Assembly: GCF_000001735.4 (NCBI RefSeq)
Contig: NC_003074.8
Location: 5,766,101-5,830,100 of the forward strand
Reading direction: 5' to 3'
DNA: 64,000 nt
Source of the DNA: Arabidopsis thaliana
Taxonomy: Eukaryota > Streptophyta > Magnoliopsida > Brassicales > Brassicaceae
Shown here: positions 20,408-31,195 of the stretch, piece after piece
Position numbering within the stretch: position 1 is the first letter of the stretch
How the letters are laid out: every line of letters starts with the position of its first letter
Made by a program: the position numbers and the translations under genes
Notes under the pieces: model-generated
Database searches by the model: none
The model's input: the letters and a program-made list of their open reading frames with translations, nothing else
Told to the model about the DNA's origin: nothing

Positions 20408-23400
20408 TTAAACAAATATAAGTGAAAGCAGAGACAAGACTCCAACAGAAATATTCTCAAAGAAAGAAGAAGGCCTTGTAGATATATCTTTCAAGTCTTT
20501 ACTTACGGAAGGTTGTTTCTCATCATCTCCTCCTCTTCTTCTTCCTTTTCGATCTTCCTGGTTCGTGTTTAGCTTTATCTTTGCATCTCCCTAAAGTACA
20601 ATCACAAATTTTCTTTCTTCAAGATGTTTCTCCCCACCCCAATAAGTTTTTGGTTTCTTATTATACAACCACTTTTTCACTTACTGTCCTTGTCGTAGCA
20701 TGACTTTCAACCTGAAAAATTGAACTTATAGTGTAAGATTCTTTTGCTTTTTAGTAGAGGACTTAAATCTATTGATTGCAGTTAAGAATAAAGGGGCTCT
20801 CTGATCAATGGCATGAGGAGACTGTTTTGCTTTACCTTGGCTGCTTTGAACAGTTCGTCGAGGACCTCAGAGAGTGTTGGATGTGCATGAACTGCCAATT
20901 TTATGTCCTGCAGAGATACCATTAAAACATGCAGGGGATCAAGAAACAGATACAAATAATGCGTTTAGTAGTTTCAGCAGGAACTATGTATATGACTTGA
21001 TTTCGCTGTAGGATATTATCAATATCAAAGGCTACGAGCTAGATTCAATAGTAATCACTAATCAATGAAATCCTACCTGAATACGCGTTCCTAGAGCAAT
21101 CGCATTAGAAGCTTCATGGATAAGGTCAGCTGCATGCAGTCCAAATATATGAACTCCTAAGATTTCACCATTGTCAGGTCGGTATATCATCTGCATAATG
21201 AAAAGCAATGAGATCTCTATGTTCTTTCATGAGACATAAATAAATCAACAACTTTTGCTTCTCCCACCTTAGCTATTCCTTCTCCTTCATTTTCAGCTAG
21301 GGCCTTTGTGTTAGCCTTGAAACTTGTCTTGACAACACTAACTTTAAATCCTTCCTTCTCGCCTTTTTCTTTTGCTTGAGGCTAGCAATAATGTCAAAAC
21401 ATAAGGAGTTACAGTAAGCATATTTTGCTCATAGCATTCTTCTTTTTGACCCTCTTCTGTACACAAGTACTAGGATATAAAACTACCTCTGTTAATCCCA
21501 CCATGCTGATTTCAGGATGAGTAAAGCAAGCAGCTGGGATGCTAAGATGATTAAGCACATGATCTCTGCCGCTGACTTGCTCGACCACTAGCCACAGAGT
21601 AAGAGCTCAGAGTTTAATACAAGGCTCAAGAAGAAAAAAGGGAAAATATTATTGCATTGTTAGTAGCCTCCTACTGATAAGCCATTTACCAGAAATTCCT
21701 TGGGCACTGGCTGCATGTGCAAGCATCAATTTACCATTGGCATCACCAATGCAGTACAAGTTCGGAACCTATCACAAGTAGAAATGAATTTAGCATATAG
21801 AAAGAATTGCTGACAAGGAAAAGGTATGTATATGCAAATAAAACCGACCAGAGTCCCCTTTCCATCGATCACACGCATTCGCTCATCAACTGGTATGAAA
21901 CCTCTCTGCGTCACAACATTGACCTGCATTGAGATGACAGCTTCAAGGTTAATTTTCTGACAACTAAACATTCTCTGGTAACCAAAATGACAATACTAAA
22001 AGGTGGGATTTAGTGTCATTTCATACATTTTCCAAGCCAAGTCCATTGGTGAATGGAGCTCTCCCAGTAGCAATAAGAGCAGCATCTACCTGGAGAAGGA
22101 AAACAAAATTACACTTTCAGCGCAGAAAATCACATGGTACAATGAAAAGAAACCAAAAGACATGACTATTTATATTCTATCTTGAGACGAAAGGCCACAA
22201 TAAATTCAGAAAATGAGAAGCTTTACTAATCCACCTATGCATAATGTGTATACTTACATTTCTGTGGGAAGAGTAACAATGTGGTTAATACTGCAGCGAA
22301 AAGCAAAAAAGTGAAAAACAAGACTTCTAAGGACCCACTACCAACGGCACAAATCTTCCCAATTCAGGCATGAGACATCAGATCATGTTAAGGACCCAGT
22401 AACTGTTAAATATTCTCTTTGTGAGACATCAGATCATGTTATCTTTTAAATTCCATTTGGTTACCTCCAAAGTATCCTTAGGTTCCTTGGTTTTGGCATC
22501 AATAAGCTCAATCAGAACTGGTTTCCCATCCCTTGCCGGAGTAATCTGAATAAGAATAGATTTAAGTTTAACAGATGAATACATGGACACACTGTATAGA
22601 GAAAGAGAAGCAGTATTTGCAATGCATGATATAACAGGCTCACTTTGCTTGCAAAGACTCCAGTATGATAGTCAATCTTTCTTGGATTTATCAAAACCCT
22701 CTGAGCTAGCTTACTGATCTCAGGATCAAATCCAGGCATTAGCTGATCCAGTGCTTCTATAAAAGTTACCTGCACAAAAGGTTTCCGTTTTCGATCAGTA
22801 ACTACAATTTAAATCGAAAAACCAACAGATTGGTACCTTAAAATCTTATTTTCTACTATTTACACAAAAACAAGCTCAATACAGGAAGAGACCAAACAAA
22901 GAACTAGAAAATTGGAGAACATTGCTAATTGCAGTTATTACAATCTCAAGTACAAGGACACAACATCACAAAGTCGTACTAAAGTAATATCATTAGTACA
23001 GAAACATCATGTTACCTCACTTCCAAGAGCTGTGTAAACATCACTGAACTCAAGACCAATATAACCACTTCCTACAATTGCAATCCACTCAGGGACAGAC
23101 TCTAATTTCAAAGCATGGTCACTGGTGATCACAGTCTTTCCTGCAGCGCCAAAATGTAAACATTCAAGGAATAATCAAGTCTGCATGCTCCCTTAACAAC
23201 TCTACGTCCAAAACAAGAAACGTACCATCAACTTCAATTCCTTTAGGGACAAACGGCACAGATCCAGTGGCAATGATTATATCTTTTGCAGTAATAATAT
23301 TGTCCTTCCCATATTTAACCTTTTGTGGACCCTGCAGAAATACAAAATATTGATATGAGTTAGGATCATCGTTTAAGAAAAGTTTGTATCATGTTCCTGT

Positions 23401-24283
23401 CTACAGTTAGTAAACGTGAAAGAATAGAACGTACTACTGAGTACTGACCAGAACACTGCCAAATCCAGTCAATATGTCAACACCAATTGCCTTCATTGAA
23501 TTGGTCAGATTGTTTCGTATTTTGGTAGCCAGATTATTAGCATGATCTGCCACACCCTGACGATCATATCCAGCAGCTGAAACCTGTTTCCCAAAGGAAA
23601 ACCAAAAACCATAAGATAGTGAAAGGTAATGAGTAATTCCTGAACTAGCTCGATCTTCTACAACCATTTCACACCAAAGACAAAGCTTGCAACTTTAAAC
23701 AGAGAACATGAGTTGATATTTACCTGGAGACCAAAGGACTTCATGTGATGTTCGTTCTGAAGTTCCCGCATTCGACCACTAACAGCAAGAAGAGCTTTAG
23801 AAGGCACACATCCTCTGTTAACACAAGTCCCTCCAACAACATCTCCTTCAATAATGGCTGTTTTAAGTCCCTAACACAAACAAAATCACCAATGTTTCCA
23901 TAATAAGCAGAGCAAATCTTTTACTTTCATCAAATCAGGTTATATAAGAAACTTCAAACCTTTTCAACGGCGTGCAAAGCAGCTCCGTGGCCACCAACTC
24001 CAGCTCCGATGATGATCAAATCGTAATCGAAAGATTTCGGTGGAGCGCCATTACCATTACTTGAAGCAGAAGCGGAGACTTGGAATGACTTCCTACTTAG
24101 AAATTGGATTCGGTTACTGCGAATAGCCAACTGATTCGACGTTGAGAAACCAAACGCTTCCCGCCGGAGTCCGCAGAACCGGAGACTTCTGGGCGTAGAG
24201 AAAACAGAACCAGATGATCCGAGCACGTGGTTTGGTCTTGTAAACGACGTCTGGGAGAACGAAAGCGCCATAGCTGATTGCAT
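20408..24283 (-). CDS. LPD1: Plastidial dihydrolipoamide dehydrogenase 1 (E3)
   Basis: Fourteen shared exons: 23960-24283, 23724-23870, 23449-23583, 23226-23331, 23016-23140, 22644-22769, 22465-22545, 22027-22089, 21849-21923, 21690-21768, 21487-21587, 21268-21381, 21077-21190, 20836-20907. The last exon starts at 20711. Without further splicing it stops at 20661, giving 570 residues. Splicing 20685 to 20590 instead gives a stop at 20408 and 623 residues. The first 70 residues are Ser/Arg-rich, as in a plastid transit peptide. Motifs in order: FAD loop [10 protein letters not shown], redox pair [16 protein letters not shown] loop [23 protein letters not shown], and the catalytic [12 protein letters not shown]. 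It reoxidises lipoyl groups in the plastid pyruvate dehydrogenase complex, supplying acetyl-CoA for fatty acids. Confidence 0.95.
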
Positions 24284-25711
24284 TCTAAGAGACACAGACA
24301 GAGAGAGAGAAAACGAGGAAGACGCAGCTGACAAATCTACCGGCGGAGACAGAGTGAGTGTAAATAGCCAACAAACGGAGGCGGAGTTTTCAAAGCCCGC
24401 TTTGTTTGTTTGTTTTGTTTTGTTTAACCACTTTTTTTTGTACACGAGGCATTTACGACTTTTCTTTCATTTTTTCTAACCTGGTTTAAGTCTTAAAAAG
24501 CCCATTGGGTCAATAGACCTCGTAGCCCATTTTTGGCTGTGAATATATATTTAAATTAATTTTTGGATTTTGTAACAAACTTAAAAACAAATCGCTTAAA
24601 AAACTAGTTTCTCTAGATTTTAGGAACTTTTTGGATAGTGAAGTTGATTTTCAAAATTAAAATGCTTTATGAAATACCTCGTAGCCACTTCACGCTCATA
24701 AGATCGTGTAATTTGTTTCATTAGGGTTATGTTATTACTTGCTCGACAGTTCTAGTAGTGAATTAAAAGTAGCCAGCAAGATGTTGATTTCGATGAAGAA
24801 TGTGGAACTCGCATGGGAACTCATTAACCACTACTGCCAAGAAGGCTCGCTGCAGCGTCGTCCAATCAACGAATTCTTTGACTTTACAAAATATAGCCGT
24901 GGTAATTTATATAATCCATCACCTGAAAAACAAGCAAGGTAATTAATTATATCTATGCATAAATATTCATGAAACAAATTGCTTGCTTTTTTCCTTAATG
25001 GTTTTTAATTTTATTTTTCATGTTGTCCTGGTGCAGCCGTGGGCCGAGGTTGACGCATATTGGAAATTACCTTCTTTAGTTAAGGACATGTATGTATGAT
25101 AAGGAAGGGACAATCTTACATGGACTTTTCCCTGAGATTTGACGTGCATGGTTGTTACACGATCGTTCTATGCTTCTATGGCGTTTTGAAGAAAGGTAAA
25201 TTATATAAAACAGTTCACAACTTCAAGTACGTTTTCGTAATTTTTTGCTTTGTATTCACCAACCAGTAATGGACGAATTCTGGAGCACAAAAGCGAGGAC
25301 GACCACCCTATTTTAGTTGTTGGTCTAGTGAAACGTAGATCAGATTTTGTTGAAGCCAGCGCCGCGCAATATCTTTTGGTGCTAGCAACTCATCTTGAGA
25401 CTTGAGTTACTTTTTTTTGGAGTGTATTTCTGCTCTAAAAATGGTGTAGATCCTCTTGCTCAAGTAGCCAAAGAAGCATGATAAAGTCATTTGGTAAATG
25501 GTAACATGTTTATGATCATTATGCTTAAATTCTCTGTGTTTCAAGAAAATGCAATTGTGTTAACTTGATTTTTTCTATATTAACTTCGGTATATACCGAA
25601 TAAAAGGCTCCAAAAAATCGATTTTAAAGATCAAATGTTTTATTTTATTTTATTAATTTATTTGTTAGATAAATAAAGGTAGCTACACAGAGCAGTAATG
25701 TTAAAAAAAAT
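24284..25711. other. Intergenic with an unrecognised broken gene
   Basis: LPD1 promoter side, then degenerate coding-like sequence (24750-25430), then AT-rich sequence before the interrupted SPH gene. LPD1 and this stretch are divergent. Confidence 0.45.
24750..25430 (+). pseudogene. Unrecognised degenerate gene
   Basis: Coding-like pieces on the plus strand are separated by plausible introns. Piece 1 (to about 24939) reads VELAWELINHYCQEGSLQRR then FFDFTKYSRGN and ends at a donor GT. Piece 2 (from about 25037) reads PWAEVDAYWKLPSLVKDMYV. Piece 3 (about 25110-25195) reads LHGLFPEI, then a stop, then RAWLLHDRSMLLWRFEE, ending at a donor. Piece 4 (from about 25268) reads VMDEFWSTKARTTT. Several stops interrupt it. 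The words look like real protein, but I cannot name the family. Confidence 0.4.
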
Positions 25712-26164
25712 TCAAATATTTTGAGAATCCCAAGGAGGACAAAGATCAAACATTCCAGTCTTTTTGTTCAGTTTGCAAGGTCCTTCTTCACGTATCTTCC
25801 ATTCGCATCTTTTGCATCCAAACATTGCAGATTCTTGGTCTCTTTCTTGTATGTATATACGGAAATAACGAAACACTAGTCTCCAAGCAAAAGTGCAAAT
25901 GAATTTAGTATCTCCAGAAACACTGGGTGTAAATTCAAATGATCACGATCCACCAGCTAGCATACGTCGGAGTCCAAAATCAACGTCTTTTGATGCACAA
26001 TGGTATGCCATTGGCCAATAACCTGAAAGAGCGTTATGTATCACCACTGTTGTATTTGGGTTCTCAACACTTGGTGGTGAAGCCATGGGGTTTTGAGCGA
26101 GGGACATTGTTACACTTGCACACATAACGATAATGAGAGCTACAAGTTCTGCTAGAGCACCCAT
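25712..26164 (-). pseudogene. S-protein homologue (SPH) gene interrupted by one stop
   Basis: The frame from the ATG at 26164 to the stop at 25712 is 150 codons long and open except for a single TGA at 25943-25945. The two parts match the SPH family end to end: signal peptide (ALIIVMCASVTMSLA), TTVVIHNALSGYWPMAYHC, then after the stop SFEFTPSVSG, KCEWKIR-like FGCKRCEWKIREEGPCKLNK and a final FDLCPPWDSQ. In the intact neighbour at 27568 the interrupted position is tryptophan (GTWSFEF), so TGG to TGA is the likely change. The family resembles Papaver self-incompatibility S-proteins: small secreted beta proteins. It may be a recent pseudogene, or an accession-specific allele. Confidence 0.75.
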
Positions 26165-27567
26165 GTTGTTTTTGTTTTTTGTTTTCCTTGCAATATGAAA
26201 GTATATTGAATATGGACTCTTTCCACTTAGTACTTTATTGTATTTATAATACCAAACTTTATTGATTATGTTTCCCTAACAAGCTTCTTTGTTTTGTTGA
26301 CTCAGTTACATAGGTTATATGTTTTGAATAATATGAGTCAAAGTAAAACTTAATTAGGTATAAAAGGAAATCTCATCTTGGTAAAAAGACAGCTATATCT
26401 TATTATATAAAGTATGGATTTCAAAGTTGCTAACTCATATAATTGTTACACATGTCAAGTCAAACGATCAGATGTTTACATGTGTCATTCAAAATTTAAC
26501 TTTTTTATTCTCTAAAAAAAATTGAAAATTTTAAAAAGTAAACAAATTTACATATACTAATTTATACGTCTATATATTTATAAACAATTAACATTTATTC
26601 AACAAAAGGAAAATTAACAAATTTGTCTTTAACTCATCTAATCATAAGTGAAAAATATAACATTTTGAGAAAAATAGCTTAGCTTATAGGATTTAACTTT
26701 TCAATTATTTTCATTTATTAATTTTAACTCATTTAATATTAATTTGCATGATGTAAAATTAACTTACGAGATTACGGCATATACAAAAAATATATTTTCA
26801 ACAATGTTTGGTTTCTAAATATTTTTGTGGATTGTTTTTTTTAATTAATTATTAGCCCTATGCGTTTGGGTATTCGGGTCGGGTATTTCGGGTTCGGGTT
26901 TTCGGGTTTAGAAGTTTAGGACCCGTTCGGGTAATTTAAGATTTTGGGTCGGGTTCGGTTTGGGTTCGGGTTTGGGTTCGAGTTTATTTATATATTGAAA
27001 TATGAAATTTTGTGTGCAAATTTATTAAATTACTTGAAAATTTCAAAAATTCCCAAAACAACACGAGTAGTTTTGCTTGAATATATCTAAAAATACACAA
27101 AAATCACTAAAATATCCAAAAAAATCCTAATATTTTTTATATATAAGTATAAATATAACTAATATATACTTATATTTGAGATATGTTTGGATACCTATTC
27201 GGGTTCGGGTTCAAATTTTTCGGGTTTTGAAGTTTAGACCCGTTCGAGTATTTGAAAATTTCGGGTACACCCGCCTAAATAGGCGGGCCTAGTAATATAT
27301 GTAGTCAATAATCTATTTATAACTTAGGTATATAAGGAAAGCTATATATTTCTCACCATTAAAGTCACATATTAATTTTGGTAAATATAAAGCTATATAT
27401 AGTCAATAAAAATTATATATTGAAGGAAATCTCATCACGATTATATAATTGGTCTTGAGTCAGTTAAATAACCGTACCTCTTAACTAACAGTATTTTCAT
27501 CTAAACATGAAATACTAATTTTTATTTTTATTAGAAAAATAGAAGTAGACATACATGCTAATTATTT
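26165..27567. other. Intergenic between two SPH genes, mostly transposon
   Basis: Promoter of the interrupted SPH gene, then a Helitron-like element (26398-27292), then the 3' flank of the second SPH gene. Short flank sequences on either side of the element resemble each other (TAGGTATAWAAGGAAA). Confidence 0.5.
26398..27292 (+). mobile_element. Non-autonomous Helitron-like element
   Basis: The 5' end begins TCTTATTATATAAAGT, like Arabidopsis Helitron/ATREP ends that start with TC, and is preceded by A. The 3' end has a perfect hairpin at 27270-27287 (arms CCCGCCTA and TAGGCGGG, two-base loop) followed at once by C and CTAG, then T. Insertion between A and T, a TC start, a hairpin and a CTRR end are the Helitron hallmarks. 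It has no coding capacity. Inside, two direct repeats rich in CGGGTTCGGGT (about 26869-26990 and 27190-27268) could be a nested element. The hairpin sits closer to the CTAG end than is usual, which lowers certainty. Confidence 0.6.
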
Positions 27568-28029
27568 TTAAAGCGATTGAGAATTCCAAGGAAGACAAAC
27601 ATCAAACATATTACTGTTCTTGTTCAATTTGCAAGGTCCATCTTTGCGTATCTTCCATTCGCATCTTCTACATCCAAACTCGGCGAATTCTCTGTCTCTA
27701 CTCTGTTTGTAGATATCGAACCAATGCAACTCCTTATCCCATATAAAACCGCAAAAAAACAAAGTTCCTCCAAAAACACTCGGTCTAAATTCAAATGACC
27801 AAGTTCCATTTACCGCCATATTCCGGTCTCCAAGATCATCATTTTTTGATTTACAATGGTATCTCAATGGCAGATGACCCCCAAGATCATTGTATATCAC
27901 CACTGTTGTTCTTGGGTTGTCGAAACCGGATGTTGGAGTTGGAGGGATGCTATCCTTTTGGCCTCGAGATATTGTTACACTAACACACATAGTCACTAAG
28001 AAAGCCACAAGTTCTACTAGAGATCCCAT
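27568..28029 (-). CDS. S-protein homologue (SPH), self-incompatibility S1-like
   Basis: An intronless gene for 153 residues starting at the ATG at 28029; the frame extends upstream, but this ATG precedes the signal peptide (VELVAFLVTMCVSVTISRG). The mature part has SPH hallmarks: TTVVIYNDLGGHLPLRYHCKS near residue 40, DDLGDRNM, WSFEFRPSVFGGTLFFCGF, FDIYKQSRD, CRRCEWKIRKDGPC and a final FDVCLPWNS. The conserved cysteines should form two disulfides. Papaver PrsS of this family triggers self-incompatibility in pollen; Arabidopsis members have no assigned role. Two relatives lie at 25712-26164 (interrupted) and 59239-59643. It may be At3g16970. Confidence 0.9.
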   Translation of the reverse strand: MGSLVELVAFLVTMCVSVTISRGQKDSIPPTPTSGFDNPRTTVVIYNDLGGHLPLRYHCKSKNDDLGDRNMAVNGTWSFEFRPSVFGGTLFFCGFIWDKELHWFDIYKQSRDREFAEFGCRRCEWKIRKDGPCKLNKNSNMFDVCLPWNSQSL

Positions 28030-28425
28030 TTTTTTTTTTTTGTTGCAATATGAAATTATTGTATATGGATGAATGACTCTTTCACTCGATATATACTGTG
28101 TTACCAGTTTATTACATTTCCGTAACATGTTTTTTGTTCTTCATATGTGGTCAAATAAAAACTTAAATGTCATGGTTGATGTATATGTAGTCAACTATGG
28201 TGTTAAGCCCAATAAGCTTTATAAAAGCCCAATAACATTTTCAAAAGCCCGAGAAAACCCGTGAAACTACGTCCGATCCGAAGATCGATCACGCGACTCT
28301 GTTATTTAGAACGACGATCGCATTATTTTTCTCCTAATAAACAAAACGAGCCCGCCAGATTTCTCTGAGACAGTGATTCAGTTTTGGTTTTGGAACCTAA
28401 TTCTCTCTCAAGAGATTCAGCTAAG
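28030..28425. promoter_or_regulatory. Divergent promoter region, SPH gene and NRPB9A
   Basis: A 396-base stretch between the start codons of a presumably tissue-limited SPH gene (minus) and a housekeeping polymerase subunit gene (plus). Two AGCCCAATAA-type words lie near 28205-28240, a site-II-like TGGGCTT on the other strand, common upstream of plant housekeeping genes. Confidence 0.4.
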
Positions 28426-29599
28426 ATGAGTACTATGAAATTTTGCCGCGAATGGTAAGAGCTCTCTTATGCTAATTCTGTTCCTAGTTTCTGGAATTGC
28501 ACCTCTCTGCTCGTCTAGGTTTTTTCAAAGTTTCGAAATTTGCATGAATTTTTTAGTTTTTGTTGTTTACTTTTGATGTATTTCTTCCGTGGTTGAACCA
28601 TCTATGGTTGATAAGGTGACAATTCGCTAAAAGTGAGTACCTTTTTTCGAATTTTGTTTTTGGGTCCTTTCTTAATTGCATTGTTGTTTCTGTTTGATTT
28701 TGGTTCAGTAATAACATTCTGTATCCTAAGGAGGACAAAGAACAGAAGATCCTCCTCTATGCTTGCCGTAATTGTGATCACCAGGTATAGCTTTTGGTCA
28801 TTTTGTACCTTTTTTTTGTGTGGAAAAAGGGTTTTTAGTGTTCAATGTAGTGCACAAAATTGCGAGTGGGACTTAGTTTCATTGCAATTAAGAGACTTTA
28901 ATGAAACTGTTTCCTGCTTTTATCTCTCTTTTAATGCTCCTAGTTTCCTTAGTTTTACCAACCTCTCTATTTACTAACTCCTTCAATTAAGGCTTAGCAA
29001 GTTCTTATGGTTTATCTTTCTAGTGTTGTGTTTATGAGATCTATATGAATACTTGAAGGGCCTCTTTTAGCTTATTGATTTACACAAACTGAGTAGTTAT
29101 TTGCAATTTTTTAAGCTGCATTATCAATCTTGTTGTTACAAATTGACAGATTAGATTAGATCATGTAAATGGGTTTGTTGTCCTCATCTCAGAATTTATA
29201 CTTTTTGTGGCACTGACTTGCAGGAGGTAGCTGATAACAGCTGTGTGTACAGAAACGAGGTTCATCACTCTGTAAGTGAGCGAACTCAGATCTTAACAGA
29301 CGTGGCTTCTGACCCTACTCTTCCCCGAACCAAGGCTGTGCGTTGCTCTAAGTGTCAGCATAGGGAGGCCGTTTTCTTCCAGGTATAACTCTCTTAAGCT
29401 CCATTATTTATTTAACTACTTGGTTATGCTGTATCTTCACTGTTTGCTTCCCCAAAACATTATGCTCAAATTCTGTACACCGCTTGAGGATTTAATGTAG
29501 CTATCATTGAATGTGCAGGCTACGGCTAGAGGTGAAGAAGGAATGACACTGTTCTTTGTCTGTTGCAACCCGAATTGTGGTCATCGCTGGAGAGAATAA
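28426..29599 (+). CDS. NRPB9A: RNA polymerase subunit 9 (Pol II / IV / V)
   Basis: Four exons, 28426-28454, 28709-28784, 29224-29382 and 29519-29599, give 114 residues, the known length. Two zinc ribbons are visible. The N-terminal one uses Cys7, Cys10, Cys29 and Cys32 (FCREC and ACRNC). The C-terminal one uses Cys76, Cys79, Cys103 and Cys108 (RCSKC and CCNPNC). This matches Rpb9, which sits on the polymerase jaw and affects fidelity and cleavage of stalled RNA, and resembles TFIIS. In Arabidopsis there are two copies, 9A and 9B, used in Pol II, IV and V. I assign A by memory of its position on chromosome 3. Exon 1 has only nine complete codons. Confidence 0.95.
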
Positions 29600-29836
29600 A
29601 GAGCTTTTCGGTTTCAATTGGTGAGTTCTTAAGAGTTTTAGGAGTTGATGTAGTTACCAGTAAGTGTAATATGTGGAATGACGGGAACAACCTTCTGCCC
29701 CAGTCAGAGACAAATCCGTATTCATGTAATCTGTTATGAAACCATAATCTCAACTTGTGTTTCACCAAACATAAAGATTGGAACTTGTTTCTCTTTGGCA
29801 TTTAGAGGAAATGAGAAATTCAAACCCAAACATTAG
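29600..29836. other. Convergent 3' flanks
   Basis: A short region holding the 3' untranslated parts of NRPB9A and TENA_E, which converge. Confidence 0.4.
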
Positions 29837-30683
29837 CTACTGTCCTCCACGGCTCATCTCCCAGAAGGCAACCTCTAGTTCAAGAACTCGTACAAGTACA
29901 TCTTCAGCTTCACCGAGCACCTCACCGGAGGCATTCTCCAGACAACGTTCGGCAATGTTCTTGACAGACGAACAATACTGTTTAAACCCGTCATTCCCCC
30001 AACGATGACAAGCACCGGTAAGCTCCACCGGAGTTTTGTTCCCGTCTTCTAAACAATGAGCAAAGCTCTCTTGATACACTGCTTCAATTGCCCAGAAAGC
30101 TGTCATAATCACCGGATACTTCACCTCACTGCTCATCAGATCTTCCAAAAACCTGAATTAACCAGAAACTCCGGTTTATTTGCTGGTTCCTAATTTCATT
30201 TTCGAGTGTGAGAAATCTATTCAATCAGCATATATGAAATCAATAACCTGCCATATTCTTGATTAGCTCTTTGAGGCACAACGGTCGAGAAATCAACATC
30301 CCATTTCGATCCTTCTCTTTTAAACCATTCTATTTCATCATTCAACGATGCTATACCACCAAGCACCACTTCCATATCGGAACTCTCGCCGGAATCTTTG
30401 CAAGCTCTGATCAACACACTCGCTACAAACGGCACAAACCTCCTCACGAACAGATAATCTTGCCCCTACAAGGAAACAACGTCGTTTAAAAGTCATCGAG
30501 TGAGATTTCATATTTTGCCTTGTTTTCATCAGTAATTACTAATTACAGTACCAGCCAAGTTCTGAAGGACGAGAGATCAACGGATCCGTCACGGATCGAG
30601 ACGACAAAAGCATGACGTGTAGCCGCCGTATAGATCGAACGGTGCTTATCAATCCATGTGTCGATCACCCCTCTCTTCTCCAT
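29837..30683 (-). CDS. TENA_E: TenA_E-type aminopyrimidine hydrolase, thiamin salvage
   Basis: Three exons, 30552-30683, 30248-30465 and 29837-30152, give 221 residues, as known for TENA_E. The all-helical TenA/THI-4 fold is indicated by [20 protein letters not shown] at the start, the motif [18 protein letters not shown] after the first intron, and the C-terminal [18 protein letters not shown] helix. TenA_E proteins use Glu where TenA_C proteins use Cys. The Arabidopsis enzyme acts on amino- and formylamino-pyrimidine products of damaged thiamin, recovering the HMP precursor (established knowledge). It has no transit peptide, so it is probably cytosolic. It is divergent from UBC32 across a 512-base spacer. 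Confidence 0.93.
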
Positions 30684-31195
30684 TGAAATTGCTTCTTCTT
30701 CCTTTCTCTCAAGACTCAAGACTCAAGACTCTTCTTCTTCACCGATTCACTGTCAACGCTTTGATTTTCTGTTGTCTGTGACGTGCACGTTTCATTGGGC
30801 TTTAAATTAATGGGCCAAGGCCTATTAAAGTCTCGCCACGATAGCTTAATGATTCTCCCAAATCGACGGCTGTAAAGAGGCGCTTAAATTTCTCAGATTA
30901 CGTGACAGTTTCTGAACCGTTGAGATGTTTGGATGACTAAAGTTTATTAATTACGTGGCACTTACTCAGAAGCTCTCTCACGTCACGTATCCGTCGTTAA
31001 AGAGTGTGACGTGGAAAATGTTTTGGAATTAATTTTGTGTGTTTGTATTATATCACCGTACTAATTAGCTCATCTCCCGAAGCCATGTGGTAATTCTAAT
31101 TTTGTGTATTTATTATTTTCTGTTAAGACGAATCGGACAGAGAGAACTCCGGCGGCGGATTGCACTTCCGGCAAGATCTCGTGGGGATAAATAAG
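30684..31195. promoter_or_regulatory. Divergent promoter, TENA_E and UBC32, with ACGT elements
   Basis: The 512-base spacer contains four ACGT-core sites: TTACGTGAC near 30899, TTACGTGGC near 30952, CACGTCACGT at 30980-30989 and TGACGTGG at 31007-31014. TGACGTGG is the core bound by ER-stress bZIP factors (bZIP28/bZIP60, XBP1-like site). UBC32 is known to respond to ER and salt stress, so these are good candidates. Their function is inferred. Confidence 0.5.

Noticed and set aside
24284-24445. Upstream in-frame extension of LPD1
   Set aside because: The ATG at 24283 gives the expected transit peptide and the remembered length of 570 residues.
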